DNA of 60,357 nucleotides from Lachnospiraceae bacterium (GTDB lineage: Bacteria > Bacillota > Clostridia > Lachnospirales > Lachnospiraceae), in the NCBI GenBank assembly GCA_004556655.1, contig SFGF01000010.1, positions 1 to 60,357 of the forward strand, given 5' to 3'. The position numbers were made by a program, and so were the translations under genes. Shown here in pieces: positions 24,663 through 32,703 of this stretch (position 1 is the stretch's first letter; each line of letters begins with the position of its first letter). The notes under the pieces are model-generated. The model was not told where the DNA came from. It ran no database searches and saw nothing but the letters and a program-made list of their open reading frames with translations.

Positions 24663-25961
24663 ATGGTAGAAAAGAAAAGACAACAACGATCATCGGATAA
24701 AAACAGGGGAACAAAGCAGCGTAGAAAGAAAATGAGTTATAGAAAAAAAGTAGTAGCTTTTCAGATTGGTGCGATTACTCTAGCGATTTTTCTTCTTCTG
24801 ATGGTAGGAGCGGTAATCCTTACAAAAGTGTTTGTAGGTGAAGCAAATAATTCTCAGACAGCGAGCGCTGATGTAGCAGGCGATCAGGTAGGAGCAGATG
24901 ATGATAATGCAAATCTGACAGATTTGGATACAGTAGGTACAGGTTCTGCGGAGGGTTCTCAGGATACAACCGGAGATGGACAGGCTTCGGCTGAAGGGAA
25001 CGGAGAAGATGCTCAGGAGGCGCAGAGCGTACAGCCGGTAGAGGAAGTAAAGATAACAGTCAGTATGGTAGGAGACTGTACGATAGGGACAGATGAGCAG
25101 TTTGATAAAAGCAGTAATTTTGATGCTTTTTACATTGTAAAAAAAAATCCGGGATATTTCTTTCAGGGAGTGAGAGATGTATTTGCGGCAGATGATCTGA
25201 CTGTGATTAATATGGAAGGAACATTAACAGAGTCTGATACGCGCCAGGATAAAACCTATGCATTTAAAGGTGATCCTAAATATACGGAGATTCTTACCGC
25301 CGGGAATGTTGACGCAGCGAATCTGGCGAATAATCACAGCAAGGATTATGGAGAGCAGAGTTATACGGATACGATACAATATCTGGAAAGTGCAGGTATT
25401 GCCACCTTTGGATATGACAGAACGTCGGTGTTGGATATTAAGGGAATTAAAGTTGGTCTGGTAGGAATCTATGTGCTTGCTGATGGAATGGAACGACAGC
25501 AGCAGTTGATTGACAATATCCAAAGTGTGAAAAATCAGGGGGCTCAGGTGGTAATCGTAAGTTTCCACTGGGGAACTGAAAAGGCAACGTATCCGGATGA
25601 TATACAAAAAACTCTTGCACATATTGCTGTGGACAATGGAGCCGATCTTGTGGTAGGACATCATCCGCATGTGCTGCAGGGAATTGAGGAATATAACGGG
25701 AAAAATATAGTGTACAGCCTGGGCAATTTCTGTTTTGGAGGCAACAGAAATCCGTTGGATAAAGATACTATGATTTTTCAGCAGACATTTACTTTTGAAA
25801 ATGGAGAATTGGTGCAGGATAATGTTAAGAATATTATACCGTGTTCCCTTTCGTCTGTGAAAGAGTATAATGATTATCAGCCTACAATACTGGAAGGCAG
25901 TGAAAGTGAAAGGGTATTGCAGAAGATACAGGAATTAAGTTCCGGACTTTCTGGCAATTGA
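24663..25961 (+). CDS. CapA-family metallophosphatase-like protein, membrane-anchored
   Basis: About 432 residues from ATG 24663 (AGGTGA upstream); a GTG at 24654 overlaps that site. A basic N-terminus, a membrane anchor near residues 34-56, and an acidic Ala/Gly/Asp-rich linker (about 62-125) lead to a CapA domain (PGA_cap): VSMVGDCTIGTD, INMEGTLTES, NLANNHSKDYG, VSFHWGTEK, VVGHHPHVLQGIE, YSLGNFCFGG. CapA/PgsA proteins take part in poly-gamma-glutamate export, but many members stand alone with unknown role. No capB or capC is nearby, so a PGA role is not supported by context. Confidence 0.88.
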   Translation: MVEKKRQQRSSDKNRGTKQRRKKMSYRKKVVAFQIGAITLAIFLLLMVGAVILTKVFVGEANNSQTASADVAGDQVGADDDNANLTDLDTVGTGSAEGSQDTTGDGQASAEGNGEDAQEAQSVQPVEEVKITVSMVGDCTIGTDEQFDKSSNFDAFYIVKKNPGYFFQGVRDVFAADDLTVINMEGTLTESDTRQDKTYAFKGDPKYTEILTAGNVDAANLANNHSKDYGEQSYTDTIQYLESAGIATFGYDRTSVLDIKGIKVGLVGIYVLADGMERQQQLIDNIQSVKNQGAQVVIVSFHWGTEKATYPDDIQKTLAHIAVDNGADLVVGHHPHVLQGIEEYNGKNIVYSLGNFCFGGNRNPLDKDTMIFQQTFTFENGELVQDNVKNIIPCSLSSVKEYNDYQPTILEGSESERVLQKIQELSSGLSGN

Positions 25962-25972
25962 CAGGGAAAGAT

Positions 25973-26428
25973 ATGAGTAAAGCAGAATTTTTATATGCTC
26001 TTCAAGGGCGTCTGGCGGAGACACTTCCCAGGGAAAAAGTAGAAGAACATGTTCGATATTATGAATCCTATATAATAGAAGAAATTCATCAGGGAAAGAC
26101 GGAGGAGGAAGTGATGGAAGAGCTGGGGGATCCTCTGCTGATTGCAAAAACGATTATGGATACCAGTGAGGAAGATACTCAGCAACAAACATTTTATGAA
26201 GAAACAGCCGGAGATACAGGAACTGAAGACAGCTGGAGGGATCGAGATTCTCAGGTTCGGCATTATGAACTTCAATCAAAAGGAGGATGTCTCCTTGCAG
26301 CAATTATTATTGTGGTAGTTATTGCTCTTATACTTTGGTTGGTTGGTTCGGTAATTTCCTTCTTGCTCCCGGTATTGATTCCGCTCGTGATTATATTGTT
26401 GGTGATTGCTTATTTTAAACAAAGATAG
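25973..26428 (+). CDS. HAAS/DUF1700-domain membrane protein
   Basis: About 151 residues from ATG 25973 (AGGGAAAG upstream), 11 bases after the CapA-like gene. The N-terminus has the HAAS pattern: EFLYALQGRLAETLPREKVEEHV then YYESYIIEEIHQGKTEEEVMEELGDPLLIAKTI. A charged linker is followed by one or two membrane segments near residues 103-147. HAAS domains occur in Firmicutes membrane proteins often paired with PadR regulators or adhesion genes; no PadR is seen here. Its role is unknown, likely linked to the upstream gene. Confidence 0.82.
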   Translation: MSKAEFLYALQGRLAETLPREKVEEHVRYYESYIIEEIHQGKTEEEVMEELGDPLLIAKTIMDTSEEDTQQQTFYEETAGDTGTEDSWRDRDSQVRHYELQSKGGCLLAAIIIVVVIALILWLVGSVISFLLPVLIPLVIILLVIAYFKQR

Positions 26429-26432
26429 ATTC

Positions 26433-26543
26433 AAATAAAGAAATCCCGGTAGGGGAGCTACCGAGATTTCGAGGGGAGTATAAATAATTAATAAGGGGTT
26501 ATTAATTGTAAAAAAAATTTTTGAAGGGTAAATTCTTTTTACA
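26433..26543 (-). ncRNA. candidate C-rich small regulatory RNA
   Basis: On the minus strand a promoter (26550-26578) is followed by about 110 bases and an intrinsic terminator. The RNA would fold as a short 5' hairpin GUAAA/UUUAC, a 9-bp stem AAUUAAUAA/UUAUUAAUU with a CCCC loop, an unpaired CUCCCCUCG, and a terminator stem with a CUCCC loop. The terminator stem (26441-26469) pairs fully, with one G-U, only as minus-strand RNA; read as + RNA it has a C-A mismatch and no U tail. No start codon with an open frame is present. Exposed C-rich loops are typical of Firmicutes sRNAs that pair with ribosome binding sites. Confidence 0.6.
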
Positions 26544-26549
26544 TTGATG

Positions 26550-26578
26550 ATTATAATACAAAATGGTAAAAATTGCAA
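26550..26578 (-). promoter_or_regulatory. promoter of the candidate small RNA
   Basis: Read on the minus strand: -35 TTGCAA (26573-26578), 17-base spacer, -10 TATAAT (26550-26555). Confidence 0.75.
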
Positions 26579-26587
26579 CAAAGAAAT

Positions 26588-26616
26588 GAATAAACTCATA
26601 TTATTTTGGCATACTA
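26588..26616 (+). promoter_or_regulatory. sigma-G-type promoter of the Asn/Ser microprotein
   Basis: -35 GAATA (26588-26592), 17-base spacer, -10 CATACTA (26610-26616), fitting the forespore sigma-G consensus GMATR-N17/18-CATWMTA. No good vegetative promoter was seen upstream of this gene. The same pair occurs at 53223-53251. Confidence 0.55.
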
Positions 26617-26680
26617 ATGCTGTAACCGAACCGGTGAAGACCGGAAGGAACTAAATTTTGGGATAACAGGAGGAATAATC

Positions 26681-26896
26681 ATGTCCAAAAACTACAGCAA
26701 TGCCAATAATGCAACCAACACAAATAATGCCAACAATGCATACAATGAGAGCAACAGATCTTCCAATAGTACAAACGAAAGAAACTATAGCGGTTCAAAC
26801 AGGGAATCTAATAAAAATGCTTCAAAAAACAAGTCTTCTAACAATTACTCCGGAAAAAACAGTGATGCTTCTGACGACTACAGCAGCAGATACTAA
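26681..26896 (+). CDS. Asn/Ser-rich microprotein, possible spore protein
   Basis: 71 residues with an excellent AGGAGG site. Composition is extreme: Asn and Ser make up more than half, with Tyr, Lys, Asp and Arg, and hydrophobic residues almost absent, so the protein is probably disordered and very hydrophilic. There is no signal peptide or membrane segment. It is preceded by a sigma-G-like promoter and followed by a clear terminator, so it is a complete single-gene unit. Small Asn/Gln/Ser-rich proteins such as gamma-type SASPs are made in forespores, but the sequence does not match a known SASP family that I recognise. Coding is supported by the ribosome site and terminator. Confidence 0.7.
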   Translation: MSKNYSNANNATNTNNANNAYNESNRSSNSTNERNYSGSNRESNKNASKNKSSNNYSGKNSDASDDYSSRY

Positions 26897-26911
26897 AAAA
26901 GAGTGAAGTGG

Positions 26912-26942
26912 AAAGCGGATGCCGTCATGGCATCCGTTTTTG
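26912..26942 (+). terminator. microprotein terminator
   Basis: CGGATGCC (26916-26923) pairs with GGCATCCG (26929-26936), followed by TTTTTG. Confidence 0.85.
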
Positions 26943-27012
26943 TATGACAGGAAAGCTATAAGATTTTCCTAAAACGTGGATACTGCATAGGATAATAAAA
27001 AAGGAGTTTACC

Positions 27013-27324
27013 ATGGAACAGCTTCGTTTGATTTCCGTTAGAGAATTGGATAAGTATGTGAGCAGATATCCTGATGTTTATCTGATTGATGTCAGACCGG
27101 AAAATGAATATCGCTTTTCTCATATCCGGCATGCGATAAATATTCCATATGAGGAGGGAATCATATGGAAGTTTCCCAGAGAAAAAGAACTGGTTGTGTA
27201 TTGCGAAAGAGGTTCTACCAGTATGATTGCGGCTCGGGAAATGAAAAGGGCAGGTTATCGAGTGGTGTCGGTGTCCGGGGGAATCTCGGAATACAGAGGA
27301 AGAAATCTTGTTTTTTCCCGATAA
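27013..27324 (+). CDS. rhodanese-like domain protein
   Basis: 103 residues, a single rhodanese domain. LIDVRPENEYRFSHIRHAINIPYEE is the usual CH2A-type block, and the active loop VVYCERGSTSMIAA carries the catalytic Cys near residue 66. Such proteins hold persulfide sulfur and pass it to acceptors; the partner is not known. The start ATG follows AAGGAG. A hairpin at 27362-27381 separates it from the next gene. Confidence 0.9.
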   Translation: MEQLRLISVRELDKYVSRYPDVYLIDVRPENEYRFSHIRHAINIPYEEGIIWKFPREKELVVYCERGSTSMIAAREMKRAGYRVVSVSGGISEYRGRNLVFSR

Positions 27325-27361
27325 TCATAGTAGAATGAGTATGATTCCACAAAATAGGATG

Positions 27362-27381
27362 CGGGCGGTGAAGCCGCCCGT
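27362..27381 (+). terminator. hairpin between the rhodanese and phosphoesterase genes
   Basis: CGGGCGG, loop TGAAG, CCGCCCG. It is strong but without a T run, so it may be an attenuator or mRNA processing site. Confidence 0.5.
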
Positions 27382-27406
27382 TGTGAAAATGAAAAGGAGA
27401 AAAAAT

Positions 27407-27949
27407 ATGAAATATATGATTGCATCAGATATCCATGGCTCGGCTTATTACTGTGAGAAGATGGTGGATGCGATGAAAAAAGAGCAGGCAGACCGGCTGA
27501 TTCTTCTGGGGGATTTGCTTTATCATGGTCCCAGAAACGATCTTCCTCGGGATTATGCACCCAAAAAAGTGATCGTTATGCTGAATGATCTGAAAAATTG
27601 TATTTACAGTGTGAGAGGAAACTGTGATACAGAGGTAGATCAGATGGTGCTGGATTTTCCGGTAATGGCTGATTATGGATTTTTTGAGATTGGAGGAAAA
27701 AGCATTTATTGCAGTCATGGACATATTTACAATGAGAACCATCTTCCTCCACTGAAACAAGGTGATATATTTATGCATGGACATACACACGTTCTACAGG
27801 TAAAGAAAGTGAATGGTATCACGATCCTGAATCCAGGTTCCGTATCAATACCTAAAGAGGGTAATCCGCCAACCTATGCGGTGCTGGAAGATGATGTGTT
27901 TACTATAAAAACATTTGAAGATGAAATCATAAAGGAATATCGCATATGA
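27407..27949 (+). CDS. yfcE: YfcE-family phosphodiesterase
   Basis: About 180 residues from ATG 27407 (AAAAGGAG upstream); the longer frame to 27308 overlaps rhodanese and is rejected. The calcineurin-like motifs are SDIHGSAYYCE, LGDLLYHG, VRGNCDTE, CSHGH and FMHGHTHVLQ, giving a two-metal phosphoesterase centre. E. coli YfcE acts on artificial phosphodiesters, and the natural substrate is unknown. It overlaps the next methyltransferase gene by 4 bases. A second, shorter relative is encoded at 29802. Confidence 0.92.
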   Translation: MKYMIASDIHGSAYYCEKMVDAMKKEQADRLILLGDLLYHGPRNDLPRDYAPKKVIVMLNDLKNCIYSVRGNCDTEVDQMVLDFPVMADYGFFEIGGKSIYCSHGHIYNENHLPPLKQGDIFMHGHTHVLQVKKVNGITILNPGSVSIPKEGNPPTYAVLEDDVFTIKTFEDEIIKEYRI

Positions 27950-29094
27950 GACAATGGGAATTAATAGCGCCCTGCCATTTTGGACTGGAGGCGGTTTTAA
28001 AAAGAGAAATCATGGATCTTGGATATGAAATCAGCCAGGTAGAAGATGGCAAAGTTACATTTTATGGGGATGAGCAGGCAGTGGCCTATGCCAATATGTT
28101 TCTGAGGACAGCAGAAAGGATTCTGTTGAAAGTAGGGCAGTTTTCGGCTTGTACATATGACGAATTATTTGAAAATACGAAAGCTCTTCCGTGGGAAGAA
28201 TATATTCCGGAAAATGGAAAGTTCTGGATTAAAAAAGCTTCCTCAATCAAGAGCAAATTATTCAGCCCTTCAGATATCCAGTCGATCATGAAAAAGGCTA
28301 TGGTGGAACGGCTAAAAAAGAAATATAAAAAAGAGTGGTTTGAAGAAGATGGAGCCAGTTTTCCGGTGAGAGTATCCCTGATGAAAGATGTGGTTACGGT
28401 AGCAATCGATACGACAGGTGTTTCTCTTCATAAAAGGGGATACAGAAAGCTGCAGTCCAAAGCCCCCATTTCGGAAACTTTGGCGGCAGCCCTTATCATG
28501 CTTACACCGTGGAAAAAGGACAGGATTCTGGTGGATCCCTTTTGTGGAAGCGGTACTTTCTTAATAGAGGCGGCAATGATGGCTTCCAATATTGCACCTG
28601 GAATAAACCGTTCTTTTCTGGCGGAAGACTGGAAAGAATTGATTCCGAGAAAACATTGGTATGATGCACTGGAGGAAGCACAGGATCTTGTGGATGCGAA
28701 TCTGGACATGGATCTCCAGGGATTTGATATTGATGGAGAAGTGGTGAAAAATGCCAGAGAAAATGCTGCGGCTGCGGGCGTAGATCATCTGATCCATTTT
28801 CAGCAGAGGGAAGTGGCAAAGCTGCGACATCCCAAAAAATATGGATTCATTATCACAAATCCTCCCTATGGGGAAAGGCTGGAGGACAAGAAGATGCTGC
28901 CGGATCTTTATAGACAGATTGGGCAGGTGTATCAGGGATTGGATTCCTGGTCCATGTTCCTGATTACCAGTTATGAAGATGCAGAACGATATATCGGACG
29001 TAAGGCAGACAAAAATAGAAAGATTTATAATGGAATGATACGAACCTATTATTACCAGTATTTAGGGCCGAAACCTCCGAAGAAAATGCATTAA
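27946..29094 (+). CDS. THUMP-domain class I RNA methyltransferase (YpsC/RlmL-N type)
   Basis: 382 residues. The N-terminus has the ferredoxin-like plus THUMP region (APCHFGLEAVLKREI...DDIQSIMKKA-like block near residue 105), followed by a Rossmann methyltransferase: DPFCGSGTFLIEAAMMA near residue 186, GFDIDGEVVKNARENA near residue 258 and the catalytic TNPPYGERL near residue 304. Relatives methylate N2 of a guanosine in 23S rRNA (E. coli RlmL, G2445). Start and stop overlaps tie it to yfcE. The target base is inferred from the family. Confidence 0.92.
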   Translation: MRQWELIAPCHFGLEAVLKREIMDLGYEISQVEDGKVTFYGDEQAVAYANMFLRTAERILLKVGQFSACTYDELFENTKALPWEEYIPENGKFWIKKASSIKSKLFSPSDIQSIMKKAMVERLKKKYKKEWFEEDGASFPVRVSLMKDVVTVAIDTTGVSLHKRGYRKLQSKAPISETLAAALIMLTPWKKDRILVDPFCGSGTFLIEAAMMASNIAPGINRSFLAEDWKELIPRKHWYDALEEAQDLVDANLDMDLQGFDIDGEVVKNARENAAAAGVDHLIHFQQREVAKLRHPKKYGFIITNPPYGERLEDKKMLPDLYRQIGQVYQGLDSWSMFLITSYEDAERYIGRKADKNRKIYNGMIRTYYYQYLGPKPPKKMH

Positions 29095-29189
29095 AATTTA
29101 ATCGGTGAGGAATGGCAGGCGAGAAACAGTGTATTGATTCATTTAAGAAATCAGGGGCAGAAAGTCCTGAAACAGGGAGATTTTAATAT

Positions 29190-29798
29190 ATGAAGAAAAT
29201 AATATTTGCAACGGGCAATGCAGGTAAGATGAAAGAAATCAGAAATATTCTGAGTGATTTACCGGTACAGGTGTTGTCAATGAAAGAAGTAGGAATTCAG
29301 ACAGATATCGTAGAAGATGGGAAGACGTTTGCTGAGAATGCTGTGATCAAGGCGCGTGCTATCATGCAACTGACGGAAGAAGTCGTTCTGGCAGATGATT
29401 CAGGGCTTGAAATTGATTATTTGAATAAAGAGCCGGGAATCTATTCGGCGCGATATATGGGCGAGGACACTTCCTATAGAATAAAAAATGCTAATCTGAT
29501 TCAGAGACTGGAAGGAGTGCCGGATGAGAAAAGAACAGCGAGGTTTGTATGTGCGATTGCGGCAGCTTTTCCTGATGGTACTGTAAAAACCACAGAAGGG
29601 ACGATCGAGGGAAGAATCGGATATGAAGAAAAAGGGGAAAATGGATTTGGCTATGATCCTATTTTTTATGTTCCGGAATTTGGATGTACGACGGCAGAAT
29701 TGTCAGAGGAGCAGAAAAACAAAATCAGTCATCGGGGAAGGGCTCTGGCGGAGATGAAAGAAATTTTGAAGGATAAACTGGAAATGGAGAACAGATAA
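29190..29798 (+). CDS. rdgB: XTP/dITP diphosphatase (RdgB/HAM1)
   Basis: 202 residues. It begins KKIIFATGNAGKMKEIRNIL, the HAM1 signature, followed by ADDSGLEIDYLNKEPGIYSARYMGE and GENGFGYDPIFYVPE. It hydrolyses dITP, dHAPTP and XTP to monophosphates, keeping deaminated purines out of DNA. It is followed after 3 bases by a YfcE-like gene, as in many Firmicutes. The 95 bases before it have no gene; no strong promoter was noticed. Confidence 0.97.
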   Translation: MKKIIFATGNAGKMKEIRNILSDLPVQVLSMKEVGIQTDIVEDGKTFAENAVIKARAIMQLTEEVVLADDSGLEIDYLNKEPGIYSARYMGEDTSYRIKNANLIQRLEGVPDEKRTARFVCAIAAAFPDGTVKTTEGTIEGRIGYEEKGENGFGYDPIFYVPEFGCTTAELSEEQKNKISHRGRALAEMKEILKDKLEMENR

Positions 29799-29801
29799 TA
29801 T

Positions 29802-30287
29802 ATGAAGATATTGGTGGTGAGTGATACCCACGGATATGTGGATAATCTGGAAAGAGTACTTGACAGAGAAAAAAATATTGAAATGATGATTCATTGTGGG
29901 GATGTGGAGGGGGATGAAAGATATATCCGTGAGAGAACGGGGTATTATCCATGTTGTATAGTGAAAGGAAATAACGATTATTTTTCTGATCTGCCGAAAG
30001 AAGTGGTCTTCGATATCTACAAATATAAGATTATGGTTACACATGGTCATACTTATGGAGTTTCTATGAGTACCGTCGGTCTGCGGGAAGAGGCGCGAAA
30101 GCGCGGAGCTCAGATTGTTATGTTTGGGCACACTCATCGTCCTTTTTTTGAGGAGAAAAATGGTATTACGCTGCTGAATCCGGGGAGTCTTACGTATCCG
30201 AGACAATCCGGGAGAGCGCCTGCATATCTGGTGCTTCAGATTAATGAAGATGGGAACATAAAGTATGAGCAAAAATTTTTATCTTAA
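29802..30287 (+). CDS. YfcE/YsnB-type metallophosphoesterase
   Basis: 161 residues with all calcineurin-like motifs: SDTHGYVDNLE, HCGDVEGDE, VKGNNDYFSDLP, VTHGHTYGV and MFGHTHRPFF. It is a short single-domain phosphoesterase like B. subtilis YsnB, which is also found next to rdgB. It would use two metal ions; the natural substrate is unknown. It follows rdgB by 3 bases and is translated with it. Confidence 0.93.
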   Translation: MKILVVSDTHGYVDNLERVLDREKNIEMMIHCGDVEGDERYIRERTGYYPCCIVKGNNDYFSDLPKEVVFDIYKYKIMVTHGHTYGVSMSTVGLREEARKRGAQIVMFGHTHRPFFEEKNGITLLNPGSLTYPRQSGRAPAYLVLQINEDGNIKYEQKFLS

Positions 30288-30348
30288 AAAGTTTTCGGAA
30301 GCTTACCAGAACGTTTGACGAAAAAAATAAAAAAAATAAAAAAAAGTG

Positions 30349-30377
30349 TTGACTTTTGATTTGGGCTATAATATAAT
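30349..30377 (+). promoter_or_regulatory. promoter of the tRNA cluster
   Basis: -35 TTGACT (30349-30354), 17-base spacer, -10 TATAAT (30372-30377). A leader hairpin TTGAGC/GCTCAA follows at 30388-30406. Confidence 0.85.
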
Positions 30378-30418
30378 ATGTCTTGCGTTGAGCGAGAAAA
30401 GCTCAAAGCGAGAAAGTC

Positions 30419-30493
30419 CGGGGTGTGGCTCAGCTTGGCTAGAGCGCCTGGTTTGGGACCAGGAGGTCGCAGGTTCGAATCCTGTCACCCCGA
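30419..30493 (+). tRNA. tRNA-Pro (anticodon TGG)
   Basis: Acceptor arms CGGGGTG/CACCCCG; the anticodon loop TTTGGGA reads TGG. T arm GGTTCGAATCC; discriminator A. First of the cluster. Confidence 0.97.
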
Positions 30494-30516
30494 TTCAATC
30501 TTACTAATATATTCGT

Positions 30517-30587
30517 GCGGGTGTAGTTCAATGGTAGAACACCAGCCTTCCAAGCTGGATACGTGGGTTCGATTCCCATCACCCGCT
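30517..30587 (+). tRNA. tRNA-Gly (anticodon TCC)
   Basis: Acceptor arms GCGGGTG/CACCCGC; anticodon loop CTTCCAA. Discriminator T. It complements the GCC isoacceptor at 15791. Confidence 0.97.
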
Positions 30588-30612
30588 TCATCGGAGGATG
30601 TCTGATGAGTAC

Positions 30613-30686
<74 letters not shown>

Positions 30687-30713
30687 CTTCTTTTCTCTTT
30701 GGAGAAAAGGTAT

Positions 30714-30788
30714 GGTGGGTATAGCGCAGTTGGTTAGCGCGCCAGATTGTGGCTCTGGAGGCCCAGGGTTCGAATCCCTGTATCCACC
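30714..30788 (+). tRNA. tRNA-His (anticodon GTG)
   Basis: Acceptor arms GTGGGTA/TATCCAC plus an encoded extra 5' G opposite C73, as required for HisRS; anticodon loop TTGTGGC. Confidence 0.97.
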
Positions 30789-30806
30789 CTGCCGTAAGGC
30801 GTACGT

Positions 30807-30878
30807 TGGGCTATCGCCAAGCGGTAAGGCACAGGACTTTGACTCCTGCATTCGGCAGTTCGAATCTGCCTGGCCCAG
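30807..30878 (+). tRNA. tRNA-Gln (anticodon TTG)
   Basis: Acceptor arms TGGGCTA/TGGCCCA, anticodon loop CTTTGAC, discriminator G. Confidence 0.97.
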
Positions 30879-30882
30879 TTAT

Positions 30883-30955
30883 GGGATATTAGCTCAGTCG
30901 GTAGAGCACTTGACTTTTAATCAAGTTGTCCGGGGTTCGAATCCCCGATGTCTCA
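30883..30955 (+). tRNA. tRNA-Lys (anticodon TTT)
   Basis: Acceptor arms GGGATAT/ATGTCTC with two G-T pairs; anticodon loop CTTTTAA. Discriminator A. A terminator follows. Confidence 0.96.
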
Positions 30956-30957
30956 TT

Positions 30958-30985
30958 GGACAAGCTTCAGAGCTTGTCCTTTTTT
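30958..30985 (+). terminator. terminator inside the tRNA cluster
   Basis: GGACAAGCT, loop TCAG, AGCTTGTCC, then six T. It lies between tRNA-Lys and tRNA-Leu. Confidence 0.9.
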
Positions 30986-31018
30986 CATCATATGGAAACG
31001 TTCTTGTCTATATGATAT

Positions 31019-31098
31019 GCGGTTATGGCGGAATTGGCAGACGCGCTGGTTTTAGGTGCCAGTGGGCAACCGTGTGGGTTCGAGTCCCACTAACCGCA
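31019..31098 (+). tRNA. tRNA-Leu (anticodon TAG)
   Basis: Acceptor arms GCGGTTA/TAACCGC, anticodon loop TTTAGGT and a short variable arm as in class II tRNAs. Discriminator A. Confidence 0.95.
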
Positions 31099-31141
31099 TA
31101 GTTTCCTTCCATTTCTTACGTTATTTCCCTTGTATGAGCAG

Positions 31142-31170
31142 TTGACAAATAAGTTTGCGGATGATACCCT
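31142..31170 (+). promoter_or_regulatory. rho promoter
   Basis: -35 TTGACA (31142-31147), 17-base spacer, extended -10 TGATACCCT ending at 31170. About 96 bases of leader precede the start codon. Confidence 0.7.
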
Positions 31171-31266
31171 AAACATAACGCCTGTGCATTCGGACAAGTT
31201 CTGGGACTGTTCGGCAGGAAATTTCTGAAGAATTGTGAAGAAGCGCAATTGGAAAGGAAAAAGTGA

Positions 31267-32571
31267 ATGAGAGAAAAGTATGAATCTTTATCTGCCAGTG
31301 AGCTTCGGGAAGTGGCAAAAGCGAGAGGACTGAAAGGTATTTCCGGGTTGCGAAAAGATGAATTGGTAGAACGTATGCTTGCGGAAGATACAAAGGAACA
31401 GGAAAAACAGATTGAGGAAAAGAAAGCTGAATTTGGACAGCTGGACAGTGGAATTGAAGCACATGGAATATTGGAAGTGCTTGCGGACGGCTATGGATTT
31501 ATCCGCAGCGACAATTATCTGCCGGGAGAAAATGATGTTTATGTATCACCGTCTCAGATACGGCGTTTCAATTTAAAGACCGGAGATATTCTCCGGGGAA
31601 GTACCAGAGTGAAAAGTCAGAATGAAAAGTTTGGTGCATTGCTTTATGTAACTTCTATCAACGGAATGTCCCCAAATGAAAGTGTGAAACGTTTTAATTT
31701 TGAAGATATGACTCCGATATTTCCGAATCAGAGACTTCGTCTGGAACGTCCGGGAGGAAGTATGGCGATGCGGATTACTGATTTGGTCAGTCCTATCGGA
31801 AAAGGACAGAGAGGAATGATTGTTTCTCCGCCGAAAGCCGGAAAGACAACTTTGCTGAAAGAAGCTGCCCAGTCGATCCTGCGCAATAATCCGGAGATGC
31901 ATCTGATTATTTTGCTGATTGATGAACGTCCGGAAGAAGTGACGGATATGAAAGAAGCAATCAAAGGAAAAAATGTAGAAGTGATTTATTCTACCTTTGA
32001 TGAACTACCGGATCATCACAGAAGAGTGTCGGAGATGGTGATTGAGCGGGCAAAACGTCTGGTAGAGCATAAGAAAGATGTCACTATTTTTATTGACAGC
32101 ATCACGCGTCTTGCAAGAGCATATAACCTTACGGTTCCTCCCAGCGGAAGAACTTTGACGGGTGGTCTTGATCCGGCGGCCCTGCACATGCCTAAGCGCT
32201 TTTTTGGCGCAGCCAGAAATATGCGTGAAGGGGGAAGTCTTACGATTCTTGCCACAGCGTTGGTAGATACAGGAAGTAAAATGGATGATGTGGTATATGA
32301 AGAGTTTAAGGGTACCGGTAATATGGAACTGATTCTTGACAGGAAACTCCAGGAGAAGAGAGTGTTCCCTGCGATTGATATTGCCAAATCGGGAACCAGA
32401 AGAGAGGATCTTTTGCTGACCACGGATGAACAGGAAGCAGTGTACATTATGAGAAAAGCGCTGAATGGTATGAAAGCCGATGAAGCTACAGAGAATATTC
32501 TGAATATGTTTACGAGAACCAGAAACAATCAGGAACTGGTGCAGCAGATACGAAAACAGAAATTTATCTAG
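31267..32571 (+). CDS. rho: transcription termination factor Rho
   Basis: 434 residues, usual length. The N-terminal Rho_N helices (SASELREVAKARGLKGISGLRK) are followed by the RNA-binding cold-shock fold (GYGFIRSDNYLPGENDVYVS) and the RecA-like ATPase: Walker A SPPKAGKTTLL near residue 189, the catalytic-Glu region LLIDERPEEVTDM, Walker B VTIFIDSITRLARAYN and the Q/R-loop GGLDPAALHMPKRFFGAARN. It is a hexameric RNA helicase that ends transcription. It has its own promoter after the tRNA cluster. The spacing GGAAAGGAAAAAGTG then ATG gives an adequate ribosome site. Confidence 0.98.
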   Translation: MREKYESLSASELREVAKARGLKGISGLRKDELVERMLAEDTKEQEKQIEEKKAEFGQLDSGIEAHGILEVLADGYGFIRSDNYLPGENDVYVSPSQIRRFNLKTGDILRGSTRVKSQNEKFGALLYVTSINGMSPNESVKRFNFEDMTPIFPNQRLRLERPGGSMAMRITDLVSPIGKGQRGMIVSPPKAGKTTLLKEAAQSILRNNPEMHLIILLIDERPEEVTDMKEAIKGKNVEVIYSTFDELPDHHRRVSEMVIERAKRLVEHKKDVTIFIDSITRLARAYNLTVPPSGRTLTGGLDPAALHMPKRFFGAARNMREGGSLTILATALVDTGSKMDDVVYEEFKGTGNMELILDRKLQEKRVFPAIDIAKSGTRREDLLLTTDEQEAVYIMRKALNGMKADEATENILNMFTRTRNNQELVQQIRKQKFI

Positions 32572-32599
32572 GGAAAATGCAAAAAATAACGGAAACAAC

Positions 32600-32628
32600 T
32601 TGCAATTCTTTTGGAGATATGTTATACT
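32600..32628 (+). promoter_or_regulatory. rpmE promoter
   Basis: -35 TTGCAA (32600-32605), 17-base spacer, extended -10 TGTTATACT ending at 32628. Confidence 0.8.
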
Positions 32629-32703
32629 TTACAAGCTGTTTAAGTAGCAAAAAGCGAAATGATACAAAAAATAGATAAAATATAATCAGAAGAGGTGAAA
32701 ACA

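Noticed and set aside
32005..32598. Minus-strand frames over rho
   Set aside because: Shadow frames of a conserved gene, no ribosome sites.
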